A DNA stretch of 45,189 bases from Clostridium cuniculi. GTDB lineage: Bacteria; Bacillota; Clostridia; Clostridiales; Clostridiaceae. Below the pieces are notes generated by a model. The model searched no databases and was not told the DNA's origin. It saw only the letters and a list, made by a program, of their open reading frames with translations. Of the stretch, positions 1-8,220 are shown in pieces. The translations under genes and the position numbers were made by a program. The DNA is taken from the NCBI RefSeq assembly GCF_004353185.1, contig NZ_SMUS01000034.1:1-45189 (forward strand), given 5' to 3'. Position 1 is the first letter of the stretch; the number at the start of each line of letters is the position of its first letter.

Positions 1-48
1 ATATAATCCATTGACAAATAAAATATCATTATTTAAGGCTTTATAACT

Positions 49-1329
49 CTATAAAATAGGTTCATTAATAAGATTTCCAGAAACATATCTTGAAATAATG
101 TTATTAGAATTTCCTATATATAAAAATTTTTGTAATCTTTCTTCTATAGAAAGATTATTTTCAATAAGTAAATCACTATCATCTATAACTAAAGCATCAA
201 ACTCATAATCCTCTTCAAAGCTACCAACTTTACCAAAGAATTTTCCTCCACCCTTAGTTGCTAAATAAAATAATTCTGCTGTTGTAAGTTTTTCTTCAAC
301 CTTATTACTATTAAGCCATTTTAAATTTGATACTTGAGCTGAAGAGGTTATAACTTCTGGTATTGATAAAGTATGTCCACCCGATATATCTGAAGCTAAT
401 CCAACATTAACTTTTCTTTCAATTAATCTTCTAATTGGAGCTATTCCACTAGATAAATTTAAATTAGATGTTGGACAATGAGCTATAAATACCTTTTTAT
501 CTCTTAATAAATCTATTTCCTCTTCATTTACTAATACACAGTGAGCCATTATAGTCTTATTTTCTTTTAATAAATTTGCTTTATCATACACTTCAGTATA
601 ATTTCTGCATTCAGGATGTAGCTTTTTGACTAATTCTATTTCACCTGAATTTTCACAAAGGTGAGATTGTACTGGTATATCATATTTACCTGCTATTTCT
701 CCTAAACTTTTTAGTAATTCAAAACTACAGGTTGGAACAAATCGTGGAGTTATTATTGGTTTTACTAATTTATACTTATCTTTATACTCTTTTATTAACT
801 CTATAGTTTCTGAAATTGATTTATTAGTATCCTCTATTAATATATCTGGAGATTCTCTGTCCATATTAACTTTTCCAATATATGCTCCTAATCCAGATTT
901 ATTAAATAAATCTAAAAGTAACTTTGTACTTTCTTTATGAATTGTATTAAATATACAACATCTAGTTGTACCAACACTCCATATCTTTTTTATTAACTTT
1001 TTATATACATCCTCAGCATATTGTAAGTTTTCATACTTTGCTTCTTCAGGAAATGTATATTTATTTAGCCATGGCATTAATTCCTTATCTAAGCCTAATC
1101 CCATATTAGGGAATTGTGGAGCATGTAAATGTAAATCAATAAATCCAGGAATAATTAATTTATCTCCATAGTCCTTTATACCAATATTCTTATACTTTAA
1201 TGGTAAGTCATTATAAACGCCTTTAACTTTTTCATTTTCTACTACTATTATTCCATTACTTACAACCTCATATTTTCCAAATATTTTTGTATATATTATA
1301 TTTCCTTTTATTCCATAAACGTTTTTCAC
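49..1329 (-). CDS. guaD: Guanine deaminase
   Basis: Zinc amidohydrolase that deaminates guanine to xanthine and ammonia in the cytosol. The metal site is visible: DLHLHAPQ (His about 67 and 69), SHLCE (His about 223), MAHC (His about 263) and ASDISGG (Asp about 314). The stretch after the HxH motif, NMGLGLDKELMPWL, is typical of guanine deaminases rather than cytosine or chlorohydrolase relatives. I chose the GTG at 1329 (MKNVYGIKG, 426 residues) because AGGGGAG lies about 7 bases upstream; an in-frame TTG seven codons earlier would include that ribosome binding site. It is the last gene of the xanthine dehydrogenase operon and would deliver xanthine to that enzyme. Family assignment is firm; substrate rests on family knowledge. 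Confidence 0.93.
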   Translation of the reverse strand: MKNVYGIKGNIIYTKIFGKYEVVSNGIIVVENEKVKGVYNDLPLKYKNIGIKDYGDKLIIPGFIDLHLHAPQFPNMGLGLDKELMPWLNKYTFPEEAKYENLQYAEDVYKKLIKKIWSVGTTRCCIFNTIHKESTKLLLDLFNKSGLGAYIGKVNMDRESPDILIEDTNKSISETIELIKEYKDKYKLVKPIITPRFVPTCSFELLKSLGEIAGKYDIPVQSHLCENSGEIELVKKLHPECRNYTEVYDKANLLKENKTIMAHCVLVNEEEIDLLRDKKVFIAHCPTSNLNLSSGIAPIRRLIERKVNVGLASDISGGHTLSIPEVITSSAQVSNLKWLNSNKVEEKLTTAELFYLATKGGGKFFGKVGSFEEDYEFDALVIDDSDLLIENNLSIEERLQKFLYIGNSNNIISRYVSGNLINEPIL

Positions 1330-1357
1330 TTTAAATCTCCCCTTAGTCAATATTTAA

Positions 1358-1834
1358 TTATCTTTTCTGCAAAGATTTTTTAGTTGCCTTAAATATTTTT
1401 TGATATCCTGTACATCTACATAAATGACCTGATAACTCTCTTTTAATCTCTTCATCTGTATACTCTTTTCCACTATTAACTAATGCTGTTGTTGTTAAAA
1501 CGAGTCCAGGTGTACAAAATCCACATTGAATAGCACCTTCATCTATATAAGCTTGTTGAACGTTACTTAATTTCCCATCTTTAGCTACACCTTCAATAGT
1601 TAATATCCTCTTTTTATCTGCCCATATAGCAAGATAAATACATGAATCTACTGGCACACCATCTATAAGGACTGTGCAAGCTCCACATTCCCCTACGGAG
1701 CATCCTCTTTTTACTCCAGTTAAAAAAAGTCTATTTCTCAATACATCTAGAAGAGACTCTCTAATATCAACTTCTATGTTATATTCAGTATCATTTACTA
1801 TAATATTAATCTTTTTCATAATAGGATCATTCAT
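1358..1834 (-). CDS. xdhC: Xanthine dehydrogenase-type [2Fe-2S] subunit
   Basis: Small electron-transfer subunit of a molybdenum hydroxylase, 158 residues, normal for the CoxS/XdhC class. The N-terminal plant-ferredoxin-type cluster uses Cys45, Cys50, Cys53 and Cys65 (GCSVGECGAC...C). The C-terminal helical domain carries the second cluster with Cys104, Cys107, Cys139 and Cys141 (QCGFC ... CRC). It passes electrons from the molybdopterin subunit to the FAD subunit. The ATG at 1834 comes one base after the stop of the FAD subunit gene, and GAGGT eight bases upstream lies inside that gene, so the two are probably translationally coupled. The symbol follows E. coli; in other species xdhC names a cofactor-insertion chaperone, which this is not. 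Confidence 0.93.
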   Translation of the reverse strand: MNDPIMKKINIIVNDTEYNIEVDIRESLLDVLRNRLFLTGVKRGCSVGECGACTVLIDGVPVDSCIYLAIWADKKRILTIEGVAKDGKLSNVQQAYIDEGAIQCGFCTPGLVLTTTALVNSGKEYTDEEIKRELSGHLCRCTGYQKIFKATKKSLQKR

Positions 1835-1835
1835 C

Positions 1836-2708
1836 TTACTTTACCTCACTTTTTATCAAATCATCATTTAATATTCTTTTGATTAAAGTACTTATCAGAT
1901 GTAATCTATAATCCCTAGAACCTCTCCATGAATTTCTAGGATTAGAATCCATTTTTGCTAATTCAGCAACTTTATTAATAACTTCATTAGTTACACCTTT
2001 CCCTATAGCAAAATTTTCAGCATTTTTACAGCGTATAGGTGTTGGAGATGCTACTCCTAAAGAAATTCTTAAATCTTTAAAGCTATTATCTTCTATCTCA
2101 TATAAAAGAGCTACTCCTAACATTGATATATCAAGTGCTTTTCTATTAGCAAACTTAATATATCTACCCCTCTTATTTTTATAATTTTCTTCCTTTATTA
2201 AAATTTCAGTTAATATTTCATTTCTTTGAATTTTAACTTTACCTGGTCCATCATAAAATTCTGTAATTTTAACTATACGTTCATTATTCAAACTCTTAAG
2301 CTTAAGTTCTGCATTAAGTGAAAATAAAGCTGGTGCACTATCTGCTGATACTGCTCCATTACATATATTTCCCCCTATGGTTGCCATATTTCTTATCTGA
2401 GGACCTCCCATTGATACAGCCGCTTCACTTAATATAGGAATATTATTATTAATTACTTCACTTCTAAAAATATCAGAAAATGTTACATTTGCTCCTATTG
2501 AAATTGTATTATCCTCTAAAACCTTAATATCTCTTAATGTATCTAAATTCTTTATACTTAAAAGTTCTGCATCATTAAATTTACCATGATGTAATTTTAT
2601 TAATACATCAGTACCTCCACTTATTATCTTTAATTTAGTATTACTATCTAATACTTTTAGTGCTTCATCTAAAGATTTTGGCTCCTTTATTTCCTTTATA
2701 TCAAACAT
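1836..2708 (-). CDS. xdhB: Xanthine dehydrogenase-type FAD-binding subunit
   Basis: Medium FAD subunit (290 residues) of the molybdenum hydroxylase, of the CoxM/XdhB type. The first FAD pyrophosphate loop is near residues 30-38 (SGGTDVLIK) and the second near 109-118 (ATIGGNICNG). The CO-dehydrogenase flavoprotein C-terminal domain follows from about residue 175. It receives electrons from the [2Fe-2S] subunit and passes them to the external acceptor. A strong GGGGGATG ribosome binding site precedes the ATG. The gene lies 13 bases after the molybdopterin subunit gene and 1 base before the iron-sulfur gene, so all three are one transcript. Confidence 0.92.
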   Translation of the reverse strand: MFDIKEIKEPKSLDEALKVLDSNTKLKIISGGTDVLIKLHHGKFNDAELLSIKNLDTLRDIKVLEDNTISIGANVTFSDIFRSEVINNNIPILSEAAVSMGGPQIRNMATIGGNICNGAVSADSAPALFSLNAELKLKSLNNERIVKITEFYDGPGKVKIQRNEILTEILIKEENYKNKRGRYIKFANRKALDISMLGVALLYEIEDNSFKDLRISLGVASPTPIRCKNAENFAIGKGVTNEVINKVAELAKMDSNPRNSWRGSRDYRLHLISTLIKRILNDDLIKSEVK

Positions 2709-2721
2709 ATAGACATCCCCC

Positions 2722-5013
2722 TTAAATTAATCCAACTTCTTTGAATTTTTCAAAAACACTTTGTGGATTCATAGGTATTTTATTAAATGCTACTCCAGTT
2801 GCATCTAATACCGCATTTCTTATTGCTGGAGCAGGAGAAATAGTAGGATTTTCTCCTAAAGATTTCTGTCCAAAGCTACCTGCTGGGTCTGCCTCTTCTA
2901 CAAAATCTACACCAATAGTAGGAGTATCTAATATTGTTTGAAGCTTATAATCTAATAAATTATTATTTAATGGTTTGCCTGATTTCTTATCAAATAACAA
3001 TTGCTCTGATAATGCATAACCAAGTCCCATACTTACTCCTCCATGAACTTGTCCTTCTGCAAGCTTATGATTTAATATTTTTCCTGAGTCATGGATATTG
3101 TATATTTCTAAAACCTCAATTTTCCCTGTTTCAATATCAACTTCAACCTCTGCAAAAGTTACCCCATATGCAACTGCATTAATCCTTACATTTTCTGAAG
3201 TATCACTTGTTATTGGTTTTGCATTTATCCTATCATAATAAGAATATAATGCTATATCTCCTAATGGACATAGTACATCTCCTAATTTTTTCTCAATTAT
3301 ATTTCCATCTTCAATATCTAATTCCTCAATATTTAAACCATATTTTTTACTTGCAATAGAAAGAACCTTTTCCTTTACTTCTTGTGCTGCTTTTTTAACT
3401 GCTGCTCCTGTAACAAAGCTCTGTCTTGAAGCATATGCACCTGTATCAAATGGAGTAATATCAGTATCTTGAGTTGTAATAATATGAACATCCTCTATAC
3501 TTATTCCTAAAACTTCTGCTACCATTTGAGAAAATACAGTATCACTACCTTGTCCTATTTCTGTTGCACCTACTTGCAATTGAACAGAACCATCTTGATT
3601 CATTACAATTCTTGCACCAGCCAATTCTAAAGATACAGGGTGAGTACCTGAGAAATAACTAAAACAAGCCATTCCTAGACCTATTCTTTTATTTGATGAT
3701 TGTTCTTTATATATTTTCTTTTTTTCATCCCATCTTATTAATTCTTTTCCTTTTTCAATACATTTATCTAATTCAAAAGATCTTACTTTGATTTCATTTA
3801 AAGGATCAATATGGCCAAGTGATATAAAATTATCTTTTCTAAATTTTATTGGATCAATATTTAACTTTCTTGCTATATCATCAATATGGGATTCTAAAGC
3901 AAAACAGACTTGTGGTATTCCATAACCTCTCATAGCACCTGAAGTTGGTAAATTTGTATACACAGTTTTTGGTTCAACCCTTATAGATTTAAAATCATAT
4001 AGTGGTCTAAACTTACTTGCTGCACTCATAGCAATGGAATGTCCATGAGAAGCATAGGCACCATTATTGACCATATTTTTCATATAAATTCCTAATAATT
4101 TACCTTCTCTTGAAACTGCACTTTTAATATTAAACTTCATAGCATGTCTAGTTCTTGTATCAATAAAGACTTCTTCTCTGCTTAATGAAAATCTAACTGG
4201 TCTTCCATTAACCGCTAATGTCATGGCTGCTGTTAATGGTTCTATTATCACATCTTGTTTATTTCCAAAACCACCGCCAATATATGGCTTAATAACTCTA
4301 ATACGCCCCCATGGTATATTTAATGCTTGCCCTACTATTCTTCTAACTATATGAGGTATTTGAGTTGATGTAACTATAACTATTCTATTATCACTATCAA
4401 CATAAGCATATGCTGTTTGATTTTCTAACTGACAATGTTGAACTATACTAGTTTCATATTCATCTTCAAATATAAAATCTGCATTTTTTAATTCACTTTC
4501 AATATCTCCTATATCTATAACAGAAGAGGCAATTATATTATTTTTTCTATCTTCATGAATTTTAGGAGAATCATCTTTAATCGCTTCTTCTGCATCAAAT
4601 ACAGAAGGTAAAATTTCATAATCGACTTTTATTAACTTTAATGCTTTTTCAGCTATTATTTCATCTTTAGCTACTACCGCTGCAATTGCATCCCCAACTA
4701 GTCTTGCTTTATCAGTCAATATTAATCTATCCTCTACATCCCTATGACTAGGATCTAATGAATAGGGATGTCCTGCTGTTGCAAATTTTATCTTTGGTAA
4801 ATCCTTAGGTGTAATTACCGCATATACACCTTCTAAATTTGATGCTTCCTGTATATCTATATTTTTAATATAAGCATGTGCATAAGGACTTCTAAGAACT
4901 TTACCTACAAGCATATCTCTTTCTATAAAATCATCTGTATATTTAGCTTTTCCTGTTACCTTTGCAACAGCATCAACCCTATTAACATCATTACCTAAAA
5001 TTTTATAAGACAT
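2722..5013 (-). CDS. xdhA: Xanthine dehydrogenase-type molybdopterin subunit
   Basis: Large catalytic subunit (763 residues) binding the molybdopterin cofactor. Domains in order: an aldehyde oxidase/xanthine dehydrogenase a/b hammerhead domain (about 18-135), then the molybdopterin-binding region. Conserved signatures are GGGFGNKQD (246-254), RGYGIPQ (362-368), the Mo-cofactor loop GATEIGQGSD (482-491) and the C-terminal QKSLGENP with the active-site Glu at about 721. These fit purine hydroxylation better than CO dehydrogenase, whose AYRCSFR loop is absent. First gene of the operon, with GAGGTGAG before the ATG. The partner guanine deaminase makes xanthine the likeliest substrate, but nicotinate or another purine cannot be excluded. 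Some clostridial members are selenium-dependent; no accessory genes for that are seen here. Confidence 0.9.
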   Translation of the reverse strand: MSYKILGNDVNRVDAVAKVTGKAKYTDDFIERDMLVGKVLRSPYAHAYIKNIDIQEASNLEGVYAVITPKDLPKIKFATAGHPYSLDPSHRDVEDRLILTDKARLVGDAIAAVVAKDEIIAEKALKLIKVDYEILPSVFDAEEAIKDDSPKIHEDRKNNIIASSVIDIGDIESELKNADFIFEDEYETSIVQHCQLENQTAYAYVDSDNRIVIVTSTQIPHIVRRIVGQALNIPWGRIRVIKPYIGGGFGNKQDVIIEPLTAAMTLAVNGRPVRFSLSREEVFIDTRTRHAMKFNIKSAVSREGKLLGIYMKNMVNNGAYASHGHSIAMSAASKFRPLYDFKSIRVEPKTVYTNLPTSGAMRGYGIPQVCFALESHIDDIARKLNIDPIKFRKDNFISLGHIDPLNEIKVRSFELDKCIEKGKELIRWDEKKKIYKEQSSNKRIGLGMACFSYFSGTHPVSLELAGARIVMNQDGSVQLQVGATEIGQGSDTVFSQMVAEVLGISIEDVHIITTQDTDITPFDTGAYASRQSFVTGAAVKKAAQEVKEKVLSIASKKYGLNIEELDIEDGNIIEKKLGDVLCPLGDIALYSYYDRINAKPITSDTSENVRINAVAYGVTFAEVEVDIETGKIEVLEIYNIHDSGKILNHKLAEGQVHGGVSMGLGYALSEQLLFDKKSGKPLNNNLLDYKLQTILDTPTIGVDFVEEADPAGSFGQKSLGENPTISPAPAIRNAVLDATGVAFNKIPMNPQSVFEKFKEVGLI

Positions 5014-5082
5014 TAACTCACCTCTCGCCTCTATATTTTATCCTCACAATCACTGTAAACAATATCAATATACGTTACTTCA

Positions 5083-5111
5083 ATTATAATATAATTAAGA
5101 TGTTTGGTAAA
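5083..5111 (-). promoter_or_regulatory. Candidate sigmaA promoter of the xanthine dehydrogenase operon
   Basis: On the minus strand a perfect TATAAT -10 (5083-5088) has TTTACC (5106-5111) 17 bases upstream as a four-of-six -35. It would start transcription about 60 bases before xdhA. No purine-riboswitch core is visible in that leader. Confidence 0.5.
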
Positions 5112-5136
5112 TAATGTATAATAATATTTTTATAGT

Positions 5137-5637
5137 TTATAAAATTGGTCTTCTTATAAAAAGACCTTCTGACTTAAACATATCCATAACAAATCTTAAA
5201 TCTATACAACCAAAGTCCATAATCTTTATACACCATGAGTTTACTTCTAGCCCAATTTTTAATTCATTAAATATAATATCCATTCTTTTTTCAGGTACAG
5301 ATAAATTATAAATAACATCATCTATAAATCTATTTAAATCATTATTATATGGTTCAAAAGATAAACTATCTCCAACTTCATGCACTAATTTAAAAATATG
5401 ACTATCATAAAGATATAATTTACTCATTGCCAAAACAAACTTATTTAAAACGTTATAACTATTGTTTTTTAAGATAATATTTTTAAAGTCACTATATTTT
5501 TCTATATTAGATACTTTTCTAGGTAGTATATCAATTACATAAATATCTCTATACTCTTTTTGTTTATAAGTATCATTTATTAATTTTTGAAATAATACCT
5601 CAATAGCTTTAGTTTCTTTTCCATTATTTTCACTCAT
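5137..5637 (-). CDS. Hypothetical protein, 166 residues
   Basis: I do not recognise this protein. It starts at the ATG at 5637, preceded by AGGGGTGAT with a four-base gap; an in-frame GTG three codons upstream lies inside that ribosome binding site. The product is soluble-looking, has no signal peptide or membrane segment, is rich in Asn, Ile, Lys and Asp, and ends in a basic FIRRPIL tail. The middle (about residues 60-130) looks helical and the end mixed. It is followed by the promoter of the xanthine dehydrogenase operon and preceded by a hairpin at 5683-5723, so it is probably monocistronic. Codon use matches its neighbours. Confidence 0.7.
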   Translation of the reverse strand: MSENNGKETKAIEVLFQKLINDTYKQKEYRDIYVIDILPRKVSNIEKYSDFKNIILKNNSYNVLNKFVLAMSKLYLYDSHIFKLVHEVGDSLSFEPYNNDLNRFIDDVIYNLSVPEKRMDIIFNELKIGLEVNSWCIKIMDFGCIDLRFVMDMFKSEGLFIRRPIL

Positions 5638-5682
5638 AAAAATCACCCCTAATATTTTAACCTTTATTATATGTATATTATT

Positions 5683-5723
5683 AAAAGACTAAAATAATAT
5701 TTATAACATTATTTTAGTCTTTT
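5683..5723. terminator. Inverted repeat with terminator character
   Basis: Perfect 16-base arms (5683-5698 and 5708-5723) around a 9-base loop. It lies between the nfo terminator and the hypothetical gene, and ends in T-rich sequence in both directions. It may be a second terminator behind nfo or insulate the downstream gene. Confidence 0.5.
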
Positions 5724-5765
5724 TTATTGTTTTATATTATGCTTATCTATTTTTTATAAAAAAAA

Positions 5766-5814
5766 TGAAAGTATTTCTTATTTACCTAATTTGGTACCTA
5801 AAAAAATACTTTCA
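5766..5814 (-). terminator. Rho-independent terminator after endonuclease IV gene
   Basis: Eleven-base arms TGAAAGTATTT/AAATACTTTCA (5766-5776, 5804-5814) separated by a long AT-rich loop, followed on the minus strand by a run of eight T. It lies 12 bases beyond the nfo stop codon. Confidence 0.75.
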
Positions 5815-5825
5815 CTTATCTTATT

Positions 5826-6656
5826 TTATTTATATTGCTCTTTTAATAACTCTATTTCCTTTTTATATCCATCTAATTCATTAGGAGTTTCTAAGAAAAA
5901 TGGTAAATGTTTAAGCTTTGGATGATTAATTATTCTGCTTATTCCTTCAAGTCCTAAAGTTCCTTCACCAATTTTTTCATGTCTATCTTTATGACTCTTA
6001 AAAGGATTTTTACTATCATTTAAATGTATAGCCTTTAATCTATCTAATCCTATTATTCTATCAAACTCTTCTAAAACATTATCTAAATCATTTACTATAT
6101 CATATCCAGCATCATATACATGGCATGTATCTAAACATACACCTAAATGATCCTTTAACTCTACTCTTTCAATAATTTGTGCTATTTCTTCAAAACTTCT
6201 TCCTATTTCTGTACCTTTTCCAGCCATTGTTTCAAGTAAAACAGTAGTTGTTTGTTCAGGTTTTAATACTGTATTTAACATTTCTACAATATAATCTATC
6301 CCAACATCAACGCCTTGTTTAACGTGGCTACCTGGATGAAAATTATATAAGTTATTAGGTAGGTACTCCATTCTAACTAAGTCATCTGCCATCATTTCAG
6401 TAGCAAACTTTCTTGTATTTTCATCTGCAGAACATCCATTTAAAGTATATGGAGCATGCGCCAATATTTTTGCAAAATTATTTTCTTTCATTATTTCTAA
6501 AAGTCCATTAATATCTTTTTCATCTATATCTTTAGCTTTTCCACCTCTAGGATTACGAGTAAAAAATTGAAAAGTATTAGCTCCAATAGATAAAGCTTCC
6601 TTTCCCATATTCTTAAATCCTTTTGTAGTAGATAGGTGACATCCTATGTTTAACAT
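5826..6656 (-). CDS. nfo: Deoxyribonuclease IV (AP endonuclease)
   Basis: Zinc-dependent endonuclease IV, which cleaves DNA 5' to abasic sites in base-excision repair. The 276-residue TIM-barrel protein shows the expected ligands: His67 (AHAPY), His107 (NFHPGSH), Glu142 (LLETMAG), Asp176 and His179 ([11 protein letters not shown]), and later HLNDSK, HEKIGEG and FFLETP. N-terminal GCHLST is canonical. The start has GGAGGT nine bases upstream. In B. subtilis the homologue is made in the forespore; I looked for a sigmaG-like element upstream here and did not find a good one. It follows two small RHH-like genes on the same strand after a gap of 160 bases. Confidence 0.96.
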   Translation of the reverse strand: MLNIGCHLSTTKGFKNMGKEALSIGANTFQFFTRNPRGGKAKDIDEKDINGLLEIMKENNFAKILAHAPYTLNGCSADENTRKFATEMMADDLVRMEYLPNNLYNFHPGSHVKQGVDVGIDYIVEMLNTVLKPEQTTTVLLETMAGKGTEIGRSFEEIAQIIERVELKDHLGVCLDTCHVYDAGYDIVNDLDNVLEEFDRIIGLDRLKAIHLNDSKNPFKSHKDRHEKIGEGTLGLEGISRIINHPKLKHLPFFLETPNELDGYKKEIELLKEQYK

Positions 6657-6816
6657 TTGTAAACCTCCAATATTATATATTTACACTAAATGAAATTTTA
6701 AATCTTTAATTTAGTAAATTTACATCCACAAATACATATTAGTAGCGTGTTTCCGTAATCTAAATATACTACAATATCGGAATACTATCAATAGATAATA
6801 ATTATTATTAAATAAT

Positions 6817-7089
6817 TCATTCCTCATTTATTTCTTCATTTAATATTGTAATCATAAAATCTTCTATTGAATTATATCCATAATCATAAGCTAAATTACT
6901 TAACATATATTTTTCATCTTCATCTATCTCTAATAATATTTCAGTTTTATATTGATCATATATTTTTTCTTTTATTCTTTTTTCAATTTTATTTTTTTCT
7001 TTAAGATCAGAATAAAATCCATAAATTATTATAGAACTATAAAAAACAATAAATAACTTATGTAATATACTAACACTTATAAAATCCAT
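6817..7089 (-). CDS. Small membrane-anchored protein with ribbon-helix-helix-like C-terminus
   Basis: Unrecognised 90-residue protein. Residues 8-26 form one hydrophobic helix (LFIVFYSSIIIYGFY). Residues 27-47 are a charged, probably helical linker rich in Lys and Glu. From about residue 49 the pattern is one strand (EILLEID), a helix (EDEKYMLSNLAYDYGY) and a second helix (SIEDFMITILNEEI), the layout of a CopG/Arc-type ribbon-helix-helix unit. It begins five bases after the stop of another small RHH-like gene, whose end supplies its GAGGA ribosome binding site. If the fold is right, a dimer could hold DNA or a partner at the membrane. The fold assignment is inference from pattern only. Confidence 0.65.
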   Translation of the reverse strand: MDFISVSILHKLFIVFYSSIIIYGFYSDLKEKNKIEKRIKEKIYDQYKTEILLEIDEDEKYMLSNLAYDYGYNSIEDFMITILNEEINEE

Positions 7090-7094
7090 ATTTC

Positions 7095-7247
7095 TTATTC
7101 CTCATAGTTTTCAATCCAAGGCTTATATATACATATCTGTTTTATATATTCAGTTATACTTTTATTATCTTCTATAGCTTTATCTCTAATCTTTCTTTCA
7201 TCATTTCTTGATAATCTTAAAATTATAGTCTCTGTCTTATTCCCCAT
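7095..7247 (-). CDS. Ribbon-helix-helix-like protein, 50 residues
   Basis: A 50-residue gene beginning at the ATG at 7247 after a strong GGGGTGGAG site. The sequence shows a polar N-terminus, one strand (ETIILRLS), then two helices (NDERKIRDKAIEDN and SITEYIKQIC), which is the pattern of MobC/NikA-like and CopG-like ribbon-helix-helix DNA-binding proteins. It ends YKPWIENYEE. It is coupled to the membrane-anchored RHH-like gene that starts five bases later. No relaxase, toxin or phage gene is nearby, so a transfer or toxin-antitoxin role is not supported. It most likely represses its own promoter, but no operator could be picked out with confidence. Confidence 0.7.
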   Translation of the reverse strand: MGNKTETIILRLSRNDERKIRDKAIEDNKSITEYIKQICIYKPWIENYEE

Positions 7248-7336
7248 AAATCTCCACCCCTTTAATGAGATTCTAATTTTATAATTTAATATAATATATT
7301 TTATTATGTATACTAATAAAATATTACAGAAATAAT

Positions 7337-7378
7337 TTGATGGATTATATCATAGTAAATAATGATATAATCCATCAA
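7337..7378 (-). terminator. Terminator hairpin after Nudix gene
   Basis: Perfect 17-base arms (7337-7353, 7362-7378) with an 8-base loop, beginning four bases after the Nudix stop codon. The trailing T-tract is weak (AATTATTTCTG). Confidence 0.6.
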
Positions 7379-7382
7379 GTTG

Positions 7383-7898
7383 TTATGTATGTGCATCTTT
7401 TTTATCTTTAATAACGAATAACAATTCTATTAAGCTTTTATGATAAGGTATAAAGGTTTCTTCATTGATCATCCTTAATATTTCTTCCTTTGAAGCCCAT
7501 TTAACAGCTTTAACTTCCTGATATTGCAAGCATAAATTTGATATTTCTATATCTTTTTGAATTAAGTAAATATCATCAAATCCCTCTTGGAAGTTTATTG
7601 TAAGAGCTAGTCTTATTCCATCTAGCGATAACTTGTATCCAATTTCTTCATAAACTTCACGCTCTGCCGCTAACTGACTTGTATCTCCTGAAATAGCACT
7701 ACCCCCAACAGTAAGATCCCACATATTTGGCCAACTACTTTTGAAAGGTTGTCTTTGTTGAATTAGCATTTCTCCTTGAGAATTGAAAATACATACATGA
7801 ACTACTAGCCTATAAAAACCTTTAGTACTTTCTTCACCTTTCACCATTTTTTCATCAGTTTTAATTCTATCTTTCGTATATAAATCCCAAATCTCCAT
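7383..7898 (-). CDS. Nudix hydrolase, isopentenyl-diphosphate isomerase-like
   Basis: Nudix-fold protein of 171 residues from the ATG at 7898 (MEIWDLY), chosen because AAGGAGA lies six bases upstream; an upstream in-frame ATG ten codons earlier has no such site. The N-terminal WDLYTKDR pattern and QRQPFKSSWPNMWDLTVGG are characteristic of the IDI-like/YfcD subgroup. The Nudix box spans about residues 66-88, ending REVYEEIGY. The first acidic position of the box is Asp (SGD) where Glu is usual, while REVYEE keeps the main metal ligands. The substrate is unknown. It is monocistronic, with its own downstream hairpin. Confidence 0.85.
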   Translation of the reverse strand: MEIWDLYTKDRIKTDEKMVKGEESTKGFYRLVVHVCIFNSQGEMLIQQRQPFKSSWPNMWDLTVGGSAISGDTSQLAAEREVYEEIGYKLSLDGIRLALTINFQEGFDDIYLIQKDIEISNLCLQYQEVKAVKWASKEEILRMINEETFIPYHKSLIELLFVIKDKKDAHT

Positions 7899-8220
7899 AA
7901 TATATCTCCTTATAATTTTATATTTCAATATATATTTACACGAACCTCCTTCGCTTATTATACCATATAATGAAAATAATGTAATTATATTTAATTGTTA
8001 CCATATTTAATTATTAGTTGTAAATTGCAACAAGAGCAACATATTTAATTAACATGTTGCTCTTGATATTTTAAATTTTTAATTATAGTAATCTTATTTT
8101 CTTTAGAAGTTCATAATACTGTTTTTCATATTCTAATTTTTTATTATCATTATATTCAATTGAAATTAGTGAAATCACTTCTGAAATCCTATTTTGTAAT
8201 ATTCCTACTTATTAAATTTC
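7899..8220. other. Intergenic region with hairpin and a possible gene remnant
   Basis: The region holds a 12-base inverted repeat (8031-8065). On the minus strand directly behind the L,D-transpeptidase gene lies a 41-codon open stretch (stop at 8083-8085) with no plausible start codon or ribosome binding site; its translation looks helical and charged (NDNKKLEYEKQYYELLKK). This may be the tail of a lost gene. Nothing else is seen. Confidence 0.4.
8031..8065. terminator. Inverted repeat, probable terminator
   Basis: Perfect arms CAAGAGCAACAT/ATGTTGCTCTTG with an AT-rich 11-base loop. It lies between the L,D-transpeptidase gene and the Nudix gene, and T-richness is greater on the plus-strand side. 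Confidence 0.5.

Noticed and set aside
5014..5136. Purine riboswitch upstream of the xanthine dehydrogenase operon.
   Set aside because: The leader is only about 60 bases and has none of the conserved purine-aptamer loops; only a promoter can be supported.
6660..6816. TTCCG/CGGAA pair and flanking AGTA/TACT upstream of nfo as a possible operator or decayed gene.
   Set aside because: Only five bases pair cleanly and no open frame exists; likely chance.
6817..7260. Reading of the two RHH-like genes as a toxin-antitoxin or mobilisation module.
   Set aside because: No toxin-like fold, relaxase, integrase or repeat boundary is present; the second protein itself looks RHH-like.
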